Shown: in pieces, positions 12,443 to 23,442 of the stretch
How positions within the stretch are numbered: the first letter of the stretch is position 1
Layout of the letters: each line of letters starts with the position of its first letter
From: Moniliophthora roreri
Taxonomy: Eukaryota; Basidiomycota; Agaricomycetes; Agaricales; Marasmiaceae
DNA length: 64,000 bases
Assembly: GCA_001466705.2 (NCBI GenBank)
Contig: LATX02000185.1
Span: 248,001 to 312,000, forward strand
Direction: 5' to 3'
The notes under the pieces: generated by a model
The model's input: the letters and a program-made list of their open reading frames with translations, nothing else
The model's database searches: none
Told to the model about the DNA's origin: nothing
Translations under genes and position numbers: made by a program

Positions 12443-13703
12443 TCATACTAGATTCAAACCTTCCAACCACACTCCCAACTCCTTATTCACCTCGTCAGGG
12501 CGCTGTAACTGAACCCAATGATTCGCCTGGAATTCTTTGATGACTACATTGGAGCAGTATTCCTTCGTCGTTGGTATGGCCATTGCAGGAATAGCAATGT
12601 AATCTTCGGCAGCAGCAATGAAGAGTGCAGGCTTATCGGTCGAGTAGCGAGAGGCTGGTATACCTATTGACGGTGGGTTGAGAAGACGTACGTGACTGAT
12701 GGTAAGGGGAAACAGACCTTTGTCGTCTTCAGCACTGATCTTTGTAAGCTGAACACGATACCAGCATAGTGGTGCCGCAATCCCATGCTTAAGCAGAGCC
12801 TCGGACTGAATCCGTCTTTCCTAAAGAGGACGATAAGATACTTTCAGCTAAATGAAGGAACTTGATCTGATTTACCTCTGCAGGAATCCACGAAGGTGGC
12901 GGCGCAGCCGGCTTTGAAGTCAAGTATGTCTTCAACTTGCCTAGCGGAACGAAATCCTCGATCCACTGTTTCGCGTTCTCCGGGAAAAGGATGTTGAAGA
13001 ACTTCTCAAACTGTCGAAGTACGTATGATCAGTGATAGAGCTACGAGTTGAAAACGATGGACCTCACGTTATCTTCGATTATCTTATCCGCGCCTTCCGA
13101 ACTAAAGAAGCCCCAATACCCATATATCTCGTATCCAACAGACTCTTTTGTCGCCTTGTTGATAGCATCCCAATCGAAATCAGGCCAAGGAGGAAGATAG
13201 CCAACAGCCAGAACCGCGAAAGCGATCACGCGGTCTGGTTGATGCTGGACTACTCGTGAGGTGATGAATGAACCCCTGGTTTAGATGTCGGCTTCCGAAT
13301 CGAACATCAAGTGGACGTAACATGCACGTACCAATCATGCCCGATGAACACAGCTTTCTCAATGTTCTCCGCGTCAAGGATGTCTATAATATCTCTGACG
13401 ATAAGGCTGGGCTTGTACGCTGCTGGATCCGTAGGTTTCGCAGTACCGCCATACCCCAACATGTCGGGCACGATGAGGCCGTAGCCTTTTTCCTTGAAGA
13501 AAGCAACCTGTCGAAAAAGCTTGGTTAGTTTTGGAAGCCGGAACAACGGTGTGTGTATGTACCTGATAACGCCAGTCGTACGATGTGGAAGGGAAGCCAT
13601 GCAGGAGAACGAGGAATGGCTTGCCCACACTGGCAGAGGAGTGGTAGTAATGGTAGTTGAGCCCCCGAGTGGTCTTGATGTCTTTGTATGACTTTGTATC
13701 CAT
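12443..13703 (-). CDS. Epoxide hydrolase, alpha/beta-hydrolase fold (EH1)
   Basis: Soluble epoxide-hydrolase-type enzyme of about 327 residues, expected to open epoxides to diols. Six exons on the minus strand: 13563-13703, 13332-13507, 13068-13275, 12876-13010, 12718-12820, 12443-12663. Visible motifs are the oxyanion HGFP, GYGG, the nucleophile elbow GHDWGS (Asp split from Gly by an intron), the Tyr-rich lid region GYEIYGYWGF, an acid-containing AAEDYIAIP, and the catalytic His in NHWVQLQ. The catalytic set therefore looks complete. No signal peptide is evident, so a cytosolic enzyme is likely. The start at 13703 is preceded by a TATATAA-type sequence about 50 bp upstream. EH2 at 25152-26452 is its paralogue with the same exon plan but without the nucleophile. 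Confidence 0.9.
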
Positions 13704-13749
13704 GATAGCGGCAATCGAATGGTGCTTTCAGTACCGGTCGAGTACCTGG

Positions 13750-13760
13750 TCTTATATAGT
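13750..13760 (-). promoter_or_regulatory. TATA-like element of EH1
   Basis: On the minus strand this reads ACTATATAAG, about 50 bp upstream of the start codon at 13703, a normal place for a fungal core promoter element. Confidence 0.4.
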
Positions 13761-14558
13761 ACGTCCTAAGGATTCAGAAGCCCGCGATGATGATTCATGC
13801 ATGATGTTTGGGATTCGACCTCAGTATTCATCAGCAGGCTGAGTAATATGTACCGTGTTCGCCGATCGGACTGGTATGTTACGCAGGGAGCCGGATAAAG
13901 GTGTTATTCAGGGCTGAAGCGCTGAAGCCAAGTCTGAGCGAGGTGGGGGTCCCCGTGGGTACCGTCCTCAATGAATAATGGAGTCCGAGTCCACCGAAAC
14001 CAAGCTAAGGACAAGCTACGCTTTGTCATTGCCATCTGAATGTAAAAGTAAAGACAGTATTTTCAGTCAGTGCTAAGAACATGATTACACACCATCATCT
14101 CCTGACAGATGAGTAAGACGAGGTTTTAGAGGGGCGATTCTACTCTGTGAGGATCTCTACATAATCGATGGCCAGCTTGTCCCCTTCGATTCTGCCGCTT
14201 CACCATGACTTAAGGGAGAACGAGCCTTGCATGGAGTCGATAGCACGATTCCAAATCATTTTGAGGTCCATACTTGAGAGCAGTACTGGAACACCATGTA
14301 CTTGAGTAGAACAGATGATCCACGGGCAAGGTGAGGGTCTGGGCAAAAATGGCATCTTTGTGACCTCGATCGGAGTTTTTAACAGGGAAGCCAAGATGGG
14401 GGATGCTCCTGCCAATTTCGTGCATTGCACAGCCTCGTAAATATTCCCATGGCCATATGATTGATGGTATTTCTCACCAACGTCTCCCTCCAGGCCGACT
14501 CGATCGCTTGATATCTTTTATACCGTGCATGCAACAGATGCCAGTCTTTTACCACGGC
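13761..14558. other. Intergenic, nothing recognised
   Basis: The stretch lies between the EH1 promoter and the tRNA-like sequence. Open frames of 60-90 codons (for example 14200-14430 minus and 14403-14681 plus) show no domain, repeat or splice continuity. Confidence 0.4.
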
Positions 14559-14737
14559 CGCGTGGCAATGTGGTTAAGGCACGCGTGCTGCGAGCCCGAC
14601 CGTAGAGTGAACCAGTTCAAGTGTGTCGGCGTAAACCGCCGACTCGGATATGTACGAGTTCGGCCTTCCAGGAGATTCTGAAGACTCAAAGAGTAGACAC
14701 CACGGCTAGAGACACTCGAACCGCATAGTGCCATTTT
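14559..14737 (+). ncRNA. tRNA-like sequence, possible SINE head or decayed tRNA
   Basis: GTGGCAATGTGGTTAAGGC near 14566 closely resembles the A-box/D-arm of Ser or Leu tRNAs, and AGTTCAAGT near 14616 resembles a B-box/T-loop at suitable spacing. A perfect hairpin (GTCGGCG / CGCCGAC) follows at about 14624-14643, and a TTTTT run near 14733 could stop RNA polymerase III. The acceptor and T stems do not pair properly, so this is not a normal tRNA. A tRNA-derived SINE or a decayed tRNA gene would fit. Confidence 0.25.
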
Positions 14738-14749
14738 TCACCTTCAAAT

Positions 14750-16167
14750 TTGGCCAGCTTCTCGCAGCCCGGAATACGAGGAGTCCGTGTCCCTTATCTC
14801 GCAGGCAAAACCACGCAGCCAATGTACCCTAATGGCCATGCCATGTCGTCATCATTGATGAGTCAGGGGCTACCTTCAGGAACCCACTATAAATCGGCAC
14901 GTTTGGCCAGATTTTCAGACATACCTTCACTCTTACCACTTGAAATAATCGACAAGATTGTCGCCAATCTCTGTCAAAGTTACAGGAATCCTGATATTCA
15001 AGCCTGCTCTCTAATGTCGCGAGCTTGGGTTTGGCCTCCCCGCCAACACCTGTGGGATACCTACTGTTTTCCTTTCGGTACCTCTTCCGGGAAAAAAGTC
15101 TTCTTGAGCTCGTTGAGCTATTCAACTCTCCTCATTATACCCTGACGTTAGGAGCTCTCAACAATGTTTTGATCGAAGAGTATTCCATGCTCGAATTGGT
15201 TTCACCTGCATTCCTTCGTTATGTCAAATTCATCGCAATCAGCGGCGCCGTTCCTTTTTCCGACGGTCCAATCCCTTCAATTCGGGCCATTGACATCTTA
15301 GGAGGACTTGGAATGGTTACAGTTATGATACTGCATACCGTAAATTTCCAGTCTGCCGCGTAATTCTTGTCGCTCATTGGGAAACTACCCGGACTGCGGT
15401 ATTTAAGCTGTTCGCGGGTTTGTTTGTTGGAGCGTGGCGCGACAACCGGAGGTGATTTGGTGCAAGTTCAGATGTAGACCCTTGTCATCGACGTTAGCAC
15501 CTACTTGGATGTATTCCTTGGACGCGTTAAATTCCGTCGGCTCTTGGAATTACAGTTGGGCGATGATGTCGAATACGATGAAGAATGTGGACATCGTTAC
15601 CGAGACTTGGAGCGCTTCCAGCTAATAGGGAACACCCTGGCCCATGCTGGGGAAAAAGCTGGAAAGACTCTTACGGTAAGCCGGTTCTGTTTTCTTCTAC
15701 TGATATTCCTCGCTAACTTGATAACGTCACTCAGAACCAAAAACTCTAGCCATGATATTAAAGTACATTGACGTACCGAACAAGGTACCGGTTTTGAAGG
15801 AGTTGGAGGTAAACAGTTCAGAGGAAAACGCTGACTCGATCCTTGCGCTGCTTTCGTTCGTGGAAAACAGCTCTCACCCCCTTATATCGACGTTGAAGAT
15901 ACCCGCTTTGCCATCAGACCTCGGGAGAATGGATAGAATCTTGGCAAGTAAGCTCCCTGAGTTACGGGCCCTCAAGTTCCCTATCTTGTCAGCCCCGACG
16001 ACATTGATGTTTACGTGGGCGCCAGTCTCGGATTCTGGCTAGACGTGAATGTTGCGGTCGAAGGGGGATCTGCACGGAAGAGAATGACAAAAATCATTGA
16101 CGAACTCAGACAAAAGATGGTTTGGTGTAAAGAAAGGGGATGTCTCGCACTGAGCCAGATTACGTAG
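14750..16167 (+). pseudogene. Broken F-box protein gene
   Basis: This copy follows the F-box gene at 10116-11505 along its length: LPLEIIDKIVANL, ACSLMSRAWVWPPRQHLW, then ELFNSPHYTLTLGAL, YLDVFLGRVKF, QLIGNTLAHAG, and the end motif MVWCKERGC. The frame is broken by a shift at the A6 run near 15092-15097, stop codons TAA at 15361 and TAG near 15474, and a further shift near 15990. An intron comparable to that of the intact gene lies near 15676-15735. Several independent lesions argue against a sequencing error. It lies tail to tail with PTPA. Confidence 0.85.
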
Positions 16168-16225
16168 ATGAAGCGTAACAATATACAAATGCAGATACTT
16201 CTTTCCTTTCTCTAAGCGAATCAGT

Positions 16226-17674
16226 CTAATCGAACGGTACCGGTCTGATCGCCCCTCCCAGCTCCCTTAAACCTTTGCCCTGTTCCCTTGCCGCACCAAA
16301 TACCGAAGGAACAGGTATCCCACAACAATCTCCCCATCCGGTTTCCTGCTGTCCGCCTGCTTCTGCCGAAGGCGCACTAGGATTTATAATCTTCCCATTC
16401 ACAATCGTCGACGTAGAATGCGAGTGTGGGTGTACGTGTCCAGCATGTGCGTGATCGGATAGAGATGATTGGGAAGGCGGTGGTGGCCCATTATATGGAA
16501 GGATGGAGCCGAACAAGAAGTGTTGCATAACGGGAAGTTTGTTCAGGACTTCGGCGCGGTACATTTTAATCATGCCGGAGTTGACCTTGTCCCATGTTTT
16601 GACCTGGTATTCGCGACCACGTTAGAGCTGAGTACACGTAGTGGAGGGGCGTGAAGACGTACGGCTGAGATATCATCCAACATGGGTGAGTGCCATCGTA
16701 GCGAGGCTGTCTTGATCTAGTTACGACAGTCAGAGAAAGAGAAAGAGAAACCATACGTGAGTCGTGCTCTCACCGAGTTTATGAAAGCAATACAAGCGAA
16801 GTAAATGTACTCCTTCGCATACTCGTCGACAATCTCCGGGTCGTGGATTGATTTAGGTCGGATGTACTTGTGGCCTGTCCAAGGATCAGCGTCAGTATAG
16901 GTGTTACCACGTAGAACCATAACTCCTGACCGCGAAGCTGGGCACTTCCCCACAAGAACGGCAAAAAATGGTAGTCATCCAAGCCCCAAACTCCATGCGA
17001 TCCCGCTGGTTCTAACCAATACGTCGATTGGAGAACACGCATGACTTGGATGTAGCGCCAGAAAACCCTTGTGACGAGTGCCTTCCGATCGGGTTCTTGT
17101 ATCACGCCGAGTCTCTCAAGGCACACTCTGCGCGAAAGCGATCAATATCCGCGGATTAAGATGAAAGAGTGACGTCTTACTAACAACCAGCAGAGAAAGT
17201 TGAGCTCCATCCCACTTCCATAGTCAATCCTGGATCTGTTACCCCATGCCTCGTTGAAGTAGACCTGAATCTCTTGAATAGCATCTTCCGGTAGCCCAGG
17301 AAGGGTTGAATGCAGACTCGTCGATGCCTCTCCAACTTTATCGTAAAAGTCGCGAAAAGCTGGATTTCCAAATCTCGACGCAGAGTTTTCAATTGGAGGC
17401 GTAGCCTTGGCTGTTTCTTCTATGCGTGATAGGATAGTCAAAATTGACTTGACACCCTGCAGCCCTCATTAACATCACCCATAGACCGAATCCAAGTAAG
17501 AGAACATTGACGCACCTCGGATTCTTCAACCCGATCAGAAAGCTTCACGCCCACAATTTCCTCGTTCAACGTTTCGATGTACGATATGATTGTCTTGTAC
17601 GTCTCTGACGTCTGAAACCACTCCAGCTGGGATGGCGAAAGAATCGCCTTTGATGGTGGTCGGTAAGAAGACAT
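16226..17674 (-). CDS. PTPA: serine/threonine phosphatase 2A activator (peptidyl-prolyl isomerase)
   Basis: Homologue of PTPA/Rrd proteins, which activate PP2A catalytic subunits and act as prolyl isomerases in cytoplasm and nucleus. Exons begin 17516-17674, 17185-17456 and 17127 downward, with further exons to the stop at 16226. Hallmarks in order: [29 protein letters not shown], then [40 protein letters not shown], and a C-terminal tail rich in Pro, Ser, His and Gly. At the end of exon 2 a GTTAGT donor gives the right phase into CLERLGVIQ. The start codon is 45 bp from that of the divergent SURF6-like gene, so the two must share a promoter region. Whether it is the RRD1 or RRD2 type cannot be decided by eye. 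Confidence 0.95.
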
Positions 17675-17719
17675 TATTCAGACGCGTGACAATCCCAGTC
17701 ACAGGCGTTTTGGACGACC
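17675..17719. promoter_or_regulatory. 45-bp divergent promoter gap between PTPA and SURF6-like gene
   Basis: Only 45 bp separate the two divergent start codons. Transcription start sites must lie within this gap or inside the opposite gene, so 5' leaders are either very short or overlapping. No TATA box is visible. Confidence 0.7.
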
Positions 17720-19096
17720 ATGACCACCGCGACGCTGCAATCCTCTCTCGAAAGACACAATGATACGTTCGAGGCTTTACTCAGGCTTATTCCAGCAAAA
17801 TATTATATCGTTCAAGAGCAAGAGGAATCTCATTCAAAATACATGAAAAATACCAAGAAGCCAAAGGAGGCGGGGGCGGCAAAAAAAGCTAGGAAGGATA
17901 AGGTGGATTTTGATTTCCTGGCCTGCTCTCAAGGATCGTTTTAACACGCACTGCGAACATTTTAGCTCGATCCAGACAACCAGAAAACGATCGTTGACTT
18001 GCAAAACGAAGCCGCCGAGGCCAAGGCCAGAGAAAAGGCGAAAGGCAAGCGGAAGGCCGAAGAATTGTCTTCGTCAGATGACGAGGCAATGGATGTCGAT
18101 GTCCAGATATCTGACAAAGAAGACGATGGCAATGATGAGGCGGATGAAAACCAAATGGCCGTCGACACCACCTTCACTCCCATGGCACCCGTCAGCGACA
18201 TATCTGTCCTCCGGGAAAAGCTTCATGCCAAAATCGCTTCTCTTCGGCAAAAAAAATCTCAGAAAGGTTCTGGCGAGGCTGGTGATAAGGACGAGCTACT
18301 AGAGGAAAGGAGACGGCAGCGAGCTGCGATGCGTGAACGCCGCCGAAGGGAGACTAAAGAGAAGAAGAGAAAAGAGAGGGAGAGGGAGGAGAAGAAGGCC
18401 AAGGAAAAGCAACAGAATGATAAAGTACAGGCGGTACAGCCGAAGCCTACCAAGGTTGGTCGTTTCCGTATTTTAGTCTGCTACTGTATGTCAACTGATA
18501 TTGCTATGCGGCTAGACCCGACTCCTCGTCCCAGACCCCATCTCCGCCATCTCCTCGTCACAGCATCCAAAATCCAAGCTGACAACAGTCGCTTTCTCTT
18601 CACTATCCCAATCCCAGGGTGCCTCGTCCTCAAAACACAAAACTACCTCCGATCCTTCGCAAGCACTCAGTCAGCTTGCTGTTCGAAAAGAGAAGCTCGC
18701 TGCGTTACCAGAAGAGAAGCGTAAATCTATCGAGGAGAAGGAACGTTTCGAGAAAGCGTCGGCTAGGCTGGATGGCGTCAAAGTGAAAGACGACGAGGCG
18801 AGACTGAAGAAGGCAGCGAAAAGAAAAGAGAAGGAAAAGGCGAAGAGCAAGAAATCTTGGTATGTATCTATTCATTCGGTACGGACCGTCAGGCTAATGA
18901 ATACTGCGATAGGGACGAGAGGAAGGAGCAATTAGCCGCGTCGATGAAGGCCAAGCAGAAGAAGAGAGCGGATAATATCGCTATGCGGCACGAACGCAAG
19001 AAGGAGAAGGGTGGTGGGAAGAAGGGAAAGGCGAGGCCTGGGTTTGAGGGCAAAGCCTTTGGGAAAGGCAAGGCAAAGAGTACAAAGAGCAAGTAA
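17720..19096 (+). CDS. SURF6/Rrp14-like nucleolar ribosome biogenesis protein
   Basis: Four exons: 17720-17902, 17966-18454, 18516-18859, 18913-19096. The N-terminus (SLERHNDTFEALLRLIPAKYY) fits the RRP14 N-terminal domain. The middle is acidic with Lys/Arg-rich coiled segments, and the C-terminal third (KRKSIEEKERFEKA, ARLDGVKVKDDEARLKKA, a basic KKRADNIAMRHERKK run, ending GFEGKAFGKGKAKSTKSK) is the SURF6 domain. In yeast this protein acts in early rRNA processing and assembly of both subunits. The very basic composition and divergent pairing with PTPA fit constitutive expression. Confidence 0.92.
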
Positions 19097-20366
19097 GGTG
19101 TAGTTGTCGGTGTTTTTGTACCGAGGGCGGGCTACAGAATGTGATTCGCGGTTCTGCCGATGCCAGACGACGTCCTATATGATGCGTTACTTTCCTGAAT
19201 ACTCGGATGTCTATCAGCGTCCCGTCGAGGTTGGCTCGCCATAGTCGTCAGGCACGCCTCGTTCCGCTTCCGTTCCTGGACACAGATGGCGTCCAAACCT
19301 AGTATATTGTCCTAAATCTTTTGGAGGCATCGTCCGGCCAACGAACGGGTACAGATGACACTGCACAACATCCAACCCCCCCCCCCCTCCCAGGTTCACC
19401 AAATATTCCAAAAAAACATGGAGAAAGGGTACTTTTTTTCAGCATCAGCAGACGTCATGCCTTCGTTCAGACACAGAACGCGCTCAAGATGCTGGAGTGG
19501 GAAGCTCTCGGGCATATTACTCCTTAACGCTGTTTCCATGTTGCGGCGGCCACTACGCAAGGCAGATGCCATGAGCCTTCGAGGACATTTACTCTAATTC
19601 GTTCGTCTTATACTCACCGAATCGAACACAGAATACAGGTTAAGCTTTTGGAAGCAGCTGCCGTGCGTACTGCCATGGGTGGATCGCTAGCACCAACGGG
19701 GTAGCCTAAGTCCGACTCACGGCGTCCATAACATCAAACGTTTGACTATGATATGTTACCTACGTTCAGGGACCTGCAAGATGAGATCTGGAGGAGCTTG
19801 CCTTCTTTTCTCCACGCCACCTTATTTACAATCAAACCGACTCATGGAAGCCAGGGTTTTCTCATCTTTTGGTGCCGTTGGCGCCGGCATCTCGAATTAG
19901 ACTCGGCCTCCTCCTCCTCCACAATTTGGTTCCCTATCCTCCCGTCTTCGGATTTCTCATATAATGACTTCGAACCTGCACGCCGGTCATCGCACCTCTC
20001 GACTATATTTTGTTGCCATGGTTCCACTTCCCATATTTGAATTATATTTCTAGGCACTGGCTGACATCACTCCTCCAGATCTTATCCTAGCGTGCTGCGT
20101 TCGTGTTTCCTTCCGGACCAAACAGATGGATACGGTACTTTTAGGCGATTTTTGATTAGTATTTGAATTGGACATTGCGGTGGCTTGTCGTAAGTTCGGC
20201 TGCCTTGTGCTTTTGTTGGCCGCGTTTGTTCTCATCCAATGCGATTACAGAGCAACATCATGCCATTTTTTGCGCGATATTTCCAGGTCTCCACAACCAC
20301 TACGAAGAAATGATGAATTTCATGACGTTGGAAGCTCTTAAAAACCTATCCATTCAGTTGAAGACA
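19097..20366. other. Intergenic with a C homopolymer, no gene seen
   Basis: No convincing gene was found in about 1.3 kb. A run of about 14 C bases lies near 19377-19391. Open frames on either strand are below 100 codons and show no domains or splice continuity. The right part is the upstream region of the SC15-like gene. Confidence 0.45.
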
Positions 20367-20374
20367 TATAAAAA
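20367..20374 (+). promoter_or_regulatory. TATA box of the SC15-like gene
   Basis: TATAAAAA lies 73-80 bp upstream of the start codon at 20447, with a pyrimidine-rich leader between them, as in many highly expressed secreted fungal proteins. Confidence 0.6.
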
Positions 20375-20446
20375 GTGAGATACAGGACTGAAGAGCTCCA
20401 GAACCCGAGCTCAACCACTTCCATATCCACCTCAATATCAACAAAG

Positions 20447-21168
20447 ATGTTCGTCTCCAAGCTCTTCGCTGCTTTCACCTTTGTGTCCTTTGGCTTCGTC
20501 GCTGCTAACCCAATTGCCAACGAAGTTGCTAAGCGCGACAATGCGGACATTCAAACAGTGTTGACGACTTTGAAGGGTCAAACAGATACCATTTTGCCTC
20601 AAATCAGTACGTTTTTCCTATCTTCTAAACGTCGTCGCTTAGGCTGACCATCTTGTCCTACAGCGGATCTCTCTAACAGCGGAAGCGCTTCCGACGAAAC
20701 TGTCACCCCTCTCCTCAACCAGCTCACTACGGCTTTGGACACTGCCACTGCGTCCCTCGCTGGGCTCGAGCCTTCGAGCAGCAGGAAGAGGCAGTCAGAC
20801 GATGATATCGCTAATCTCGTTGCGGGCATCGTCACTGTAAGTACCTCGCCCCATCTGTCTCTTCTCCAACCGTTAACCATCCACATCGCAAGGACATCAC
20901 CAACGCTCTCAGTGGTCTTACAGCCCAAGCTGCTGCTATCCCTACTCTTGGCGTCCTTCTCGCTGGAGTCGACACGTCCCTCGCACAGGTGCTTAGTGGA
21001 TTGGAGATCTTACTCGCTGGTGTCCTCCGTCTCGTTGCCAACTTGTACGTTCACTCATCAAACTTACATCTTTTCTGGGTTCTCACTCATTTTCGCAGGC
21101 TTGTGGATGTCGCTGCCTTGCTGAGGAGCTTGGCGTTCGGTCTCACCCTGGCTGCCCTCGGCCTTTAA
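20447..21168 (+). CDS. SC15-like small secreted protein
   Basis: Four exons (20447-20606, 20664-20836, 20893-21044, 21099-21168) encode about 184 residues. A signal peptide (MFVSKLFAAFTFVSFGFVAA) is followed by Lys-Arg at EVAKR, and a second basic site RKR near the middle; both could be Kex2 sites. The C-terminal half is hydrophobic and Leu/Val/Ala rich with repeats of the type LLAGVD, LEILLAGVL, LVANLLVDVAALL, ending FGLTLAALGL, as I recall for SC15 of Schizophyllum commune, a secreted protein of aerial hyphae and fruiting bodies. A canonical TATA box lies upstream. The secreted nature is clear; the SC15 assignment is from memory of the C-terminal pattern. Confidence 0.7.
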
Positions 21169-23000
21169 AGTAGCATATACAAATGAACATTGGATTGTAC
21201 CAGATACTATACGGACTACCTTCTATTCTTAACCATCTGATGCACGGAGTGTATTTCTGTTCCTTGTCTTGGTAACGCGTGTATCATTGACAAAATAAAA
21301 TGACCATATAACGTACTTGGAGGATCCACATGACGCCTGCTGGAGGAGTTGTCACGCACCCTTTAGCGAATCCAAAAGCGCGTCGTTCGCATCAGAAGGA
21401 ATAGATACATCAAGCTTGAATCCGTACCGTGCACTCTGATTTATACGGCCTTCTTCTTGGATAGCGAAGAGGTCGAGAACTTGAAGTAGAACTGCTAGAG
21501 AGCACACACACACTATTGGCCGTTTTTCAAATCGGACTTGATACAAAGCCCGGTAGAGAAAGCGGGAGAGCTGGATAGTTCGAAAGGTCGGAGCGTCGTG
21601 TATTTGGATTGTTTATTCTGTTGAACATCGAGACACGAGTGTGAAGCTGTCCGTAGCAAGAATTAACGTGCCTCGTCCGAATTCAAAAACAGGGAGTGTG
21701 GTGACATTACATCTGGTCAGTGCCAAGGCTCTTCATGGATTGGATGTCCGGCCACGTTGTCTGTGGGATGAGATTGTCATCTTCAGATAACCCGATGGCG
21801 CTATTGACAACGACTGGGGTATCCGTATGAATGTACTCGACGGGCGTGATAGGTAGTTTCAACCGTGAGTTTAACATCTTCCAGATACATCTGATGGTCA
21901 ATGACATTCCCAACAGAGTAAGACAGTGAGTCGGGTGCACAGAGGTGACATTTCTTGTAAGTACCTCATACCATCACCAAGTACCTGCCAGCCTTCAAAC
22001 TGATATATGGAGCGAAGCCTTCGGTTACACCTGGTATCCTTGAGTCCAGTTGAGGTCCATTAGGTACTATCCAGGTGCTATCGGTCCATCCCGGATTTTT
22101 GCGGAGCCGAGGAGCAAAGTCAAATTGGAGAACGCGCGATGATTAGCCCTTGCCCTCGTTCGAAATCCGACCTACCAGGAGTCCTAGAGGCCAAGAGCCC
22201 CTGATACTGTGCTATTGGGAGATCCATTTCGGTACCACCGTACTTTACGTCAGTGAGGCGAAGACAGTGGCATTGCAGTGGCAGCGTGAAGCCGGAGTTA
22301 ATGAAGGAATCGTAACGAGTCCGACACGGAAGGTGTAAAGATGTGGTGGGAAAGTTGTGGTCTGATAGATATTGATAGATCGTTTTGTTTGGTTCGCTTC
22401 CTCTTTCGTTCTCTCTCATCGTTAGCCCAGGAGTTACTGCAACACCAGCATGATACCTGCCCCCAGTCAATCTGTGGATCTCTGGGACTCGTAACTGCCA
22501 TCGGTCCCCGCTGGCCCACTTTGGCAAGCTTCCTTTCGTCCTCACTAGCCCACAATACCTGAACCCATGCTTCGCATATAACTGACACATAGGCATTCAT
22601 AGACGCCACATCTACGAATATAAATGCCATTTCTCCCGGCAGCCCGCTTCGGTAAAACTTCCCGGTCCTTGTGACAAACTGTCTGTAATTGACCTTTCCG
22701 GCTCGCACCCTATCGACGAAGCTAACGCTGACATTCAACATTTTAGTGCCGTGACAGCTGTCCTCTCTATCTGGGATAAGTGTGACATGAACATGAACCT
22801 GTCATTGAACAAATTCCCGACACATATAGCAAGTAAAGTTCTTCCCTCTAAATCCAGCACTTTCTTCACTCGCACCGTGACCCTGGTGGGACAATCGACG
22901 TCCAAAAACATAGTGACGAGGCCACCGTTCATATTTATACGGGTTGAGTCAGACCATAGTCGGTAATTCCTCCCATCTCCTGTTTGTCATATATTTTCTA
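21169..23000. other. Intergenic with a short dispersed repeat
   Basis: No gene could be built, although the minus strand has an open frame of 147 codons (22298-22741) and one of 158 codons (22120-22596), neither with a recognisable domain. Around 22340-22520 short blocks (GTGGGAAAGTTGTGGTC and GCCATCGGTCCC) recur at similar spacing near 46250-46390, so both places probably carry pieces of one old repeat. The right edge is the upstream part of the duplicated 5' end of DUF6534 gene B. Confidence 0.35.
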
Positions 23001-23230
23001 ATGGCTGACATTTTGGCACAGTCGTAGGCCGTTTTGAATCACTCTGCTTGCGGCTATTGTTAATCGACGACACTAATATATATGTAGGGCAGGACCTCTG
23101 CCGTTTTGGTGTTCGGTCAAGTTCTTACGATCATATCACAAGAAGCCCCTTGGCTATATGTTGAACTGATTCCTCTACGGCGTTGTTACAGTCCAAGGCC
23201 CTAGCTATGGCGCGATCTGGCTCGAGTTAG
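22810..23230 (+). pseudogene. Duplicated, broken 5' end of DUF6534 gene B
   Basis: About 440 bp upstream of the intact gene lies a diverged copy of its promoter and first three exons. It has a start codon at 23001 (MADILAQS), a donor GTAGGC, the 13-nt microexon GGCAGGACCTCTG after TATGTAG, and the segment encoding GYMLN. The microexon has lost its GT donor because GTATGATA is missing, and the third exon carries an in-frame TGA at 23167-23169. Nothing downstream of exon 3 is present, so it cannot make a protein. Confidence 0.85.
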
Positions 23231-23259
23231 CTAGACGGACTTTTCACCGAGATCAATGG

Positions 23260-23442
23260 TCCTCGACACATATTTGGCAAATAGAATTCTTCCCTCCGAA
23301 CCTGACCCGACCGTTCTCACCCTGGTGGGAGAATTTATGTCTAAAAAACATACCGATGAGGCCGCCGCTCATATATACAATCTGAACCAGACCATAGTCG
23401 GGTAAACCTCCCTCCTCCACCCCTGTTTGCAGCACGTTTCCT
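23260..23442 (+). promoter_or_regulatory. Upstream region of DUF6534 gene B, second copy of a tandem unit
   Basis: This stretch is the downstream copy of a tandem unit offset by about 442 bp from 22810-23000. It carries the presumed promoter of gene B, for example the conserved ACCCTGGTGGGA and CAGACCATAGTCGG blocks. Conservation between two copies alone does not show function. Confidence 0.4.
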
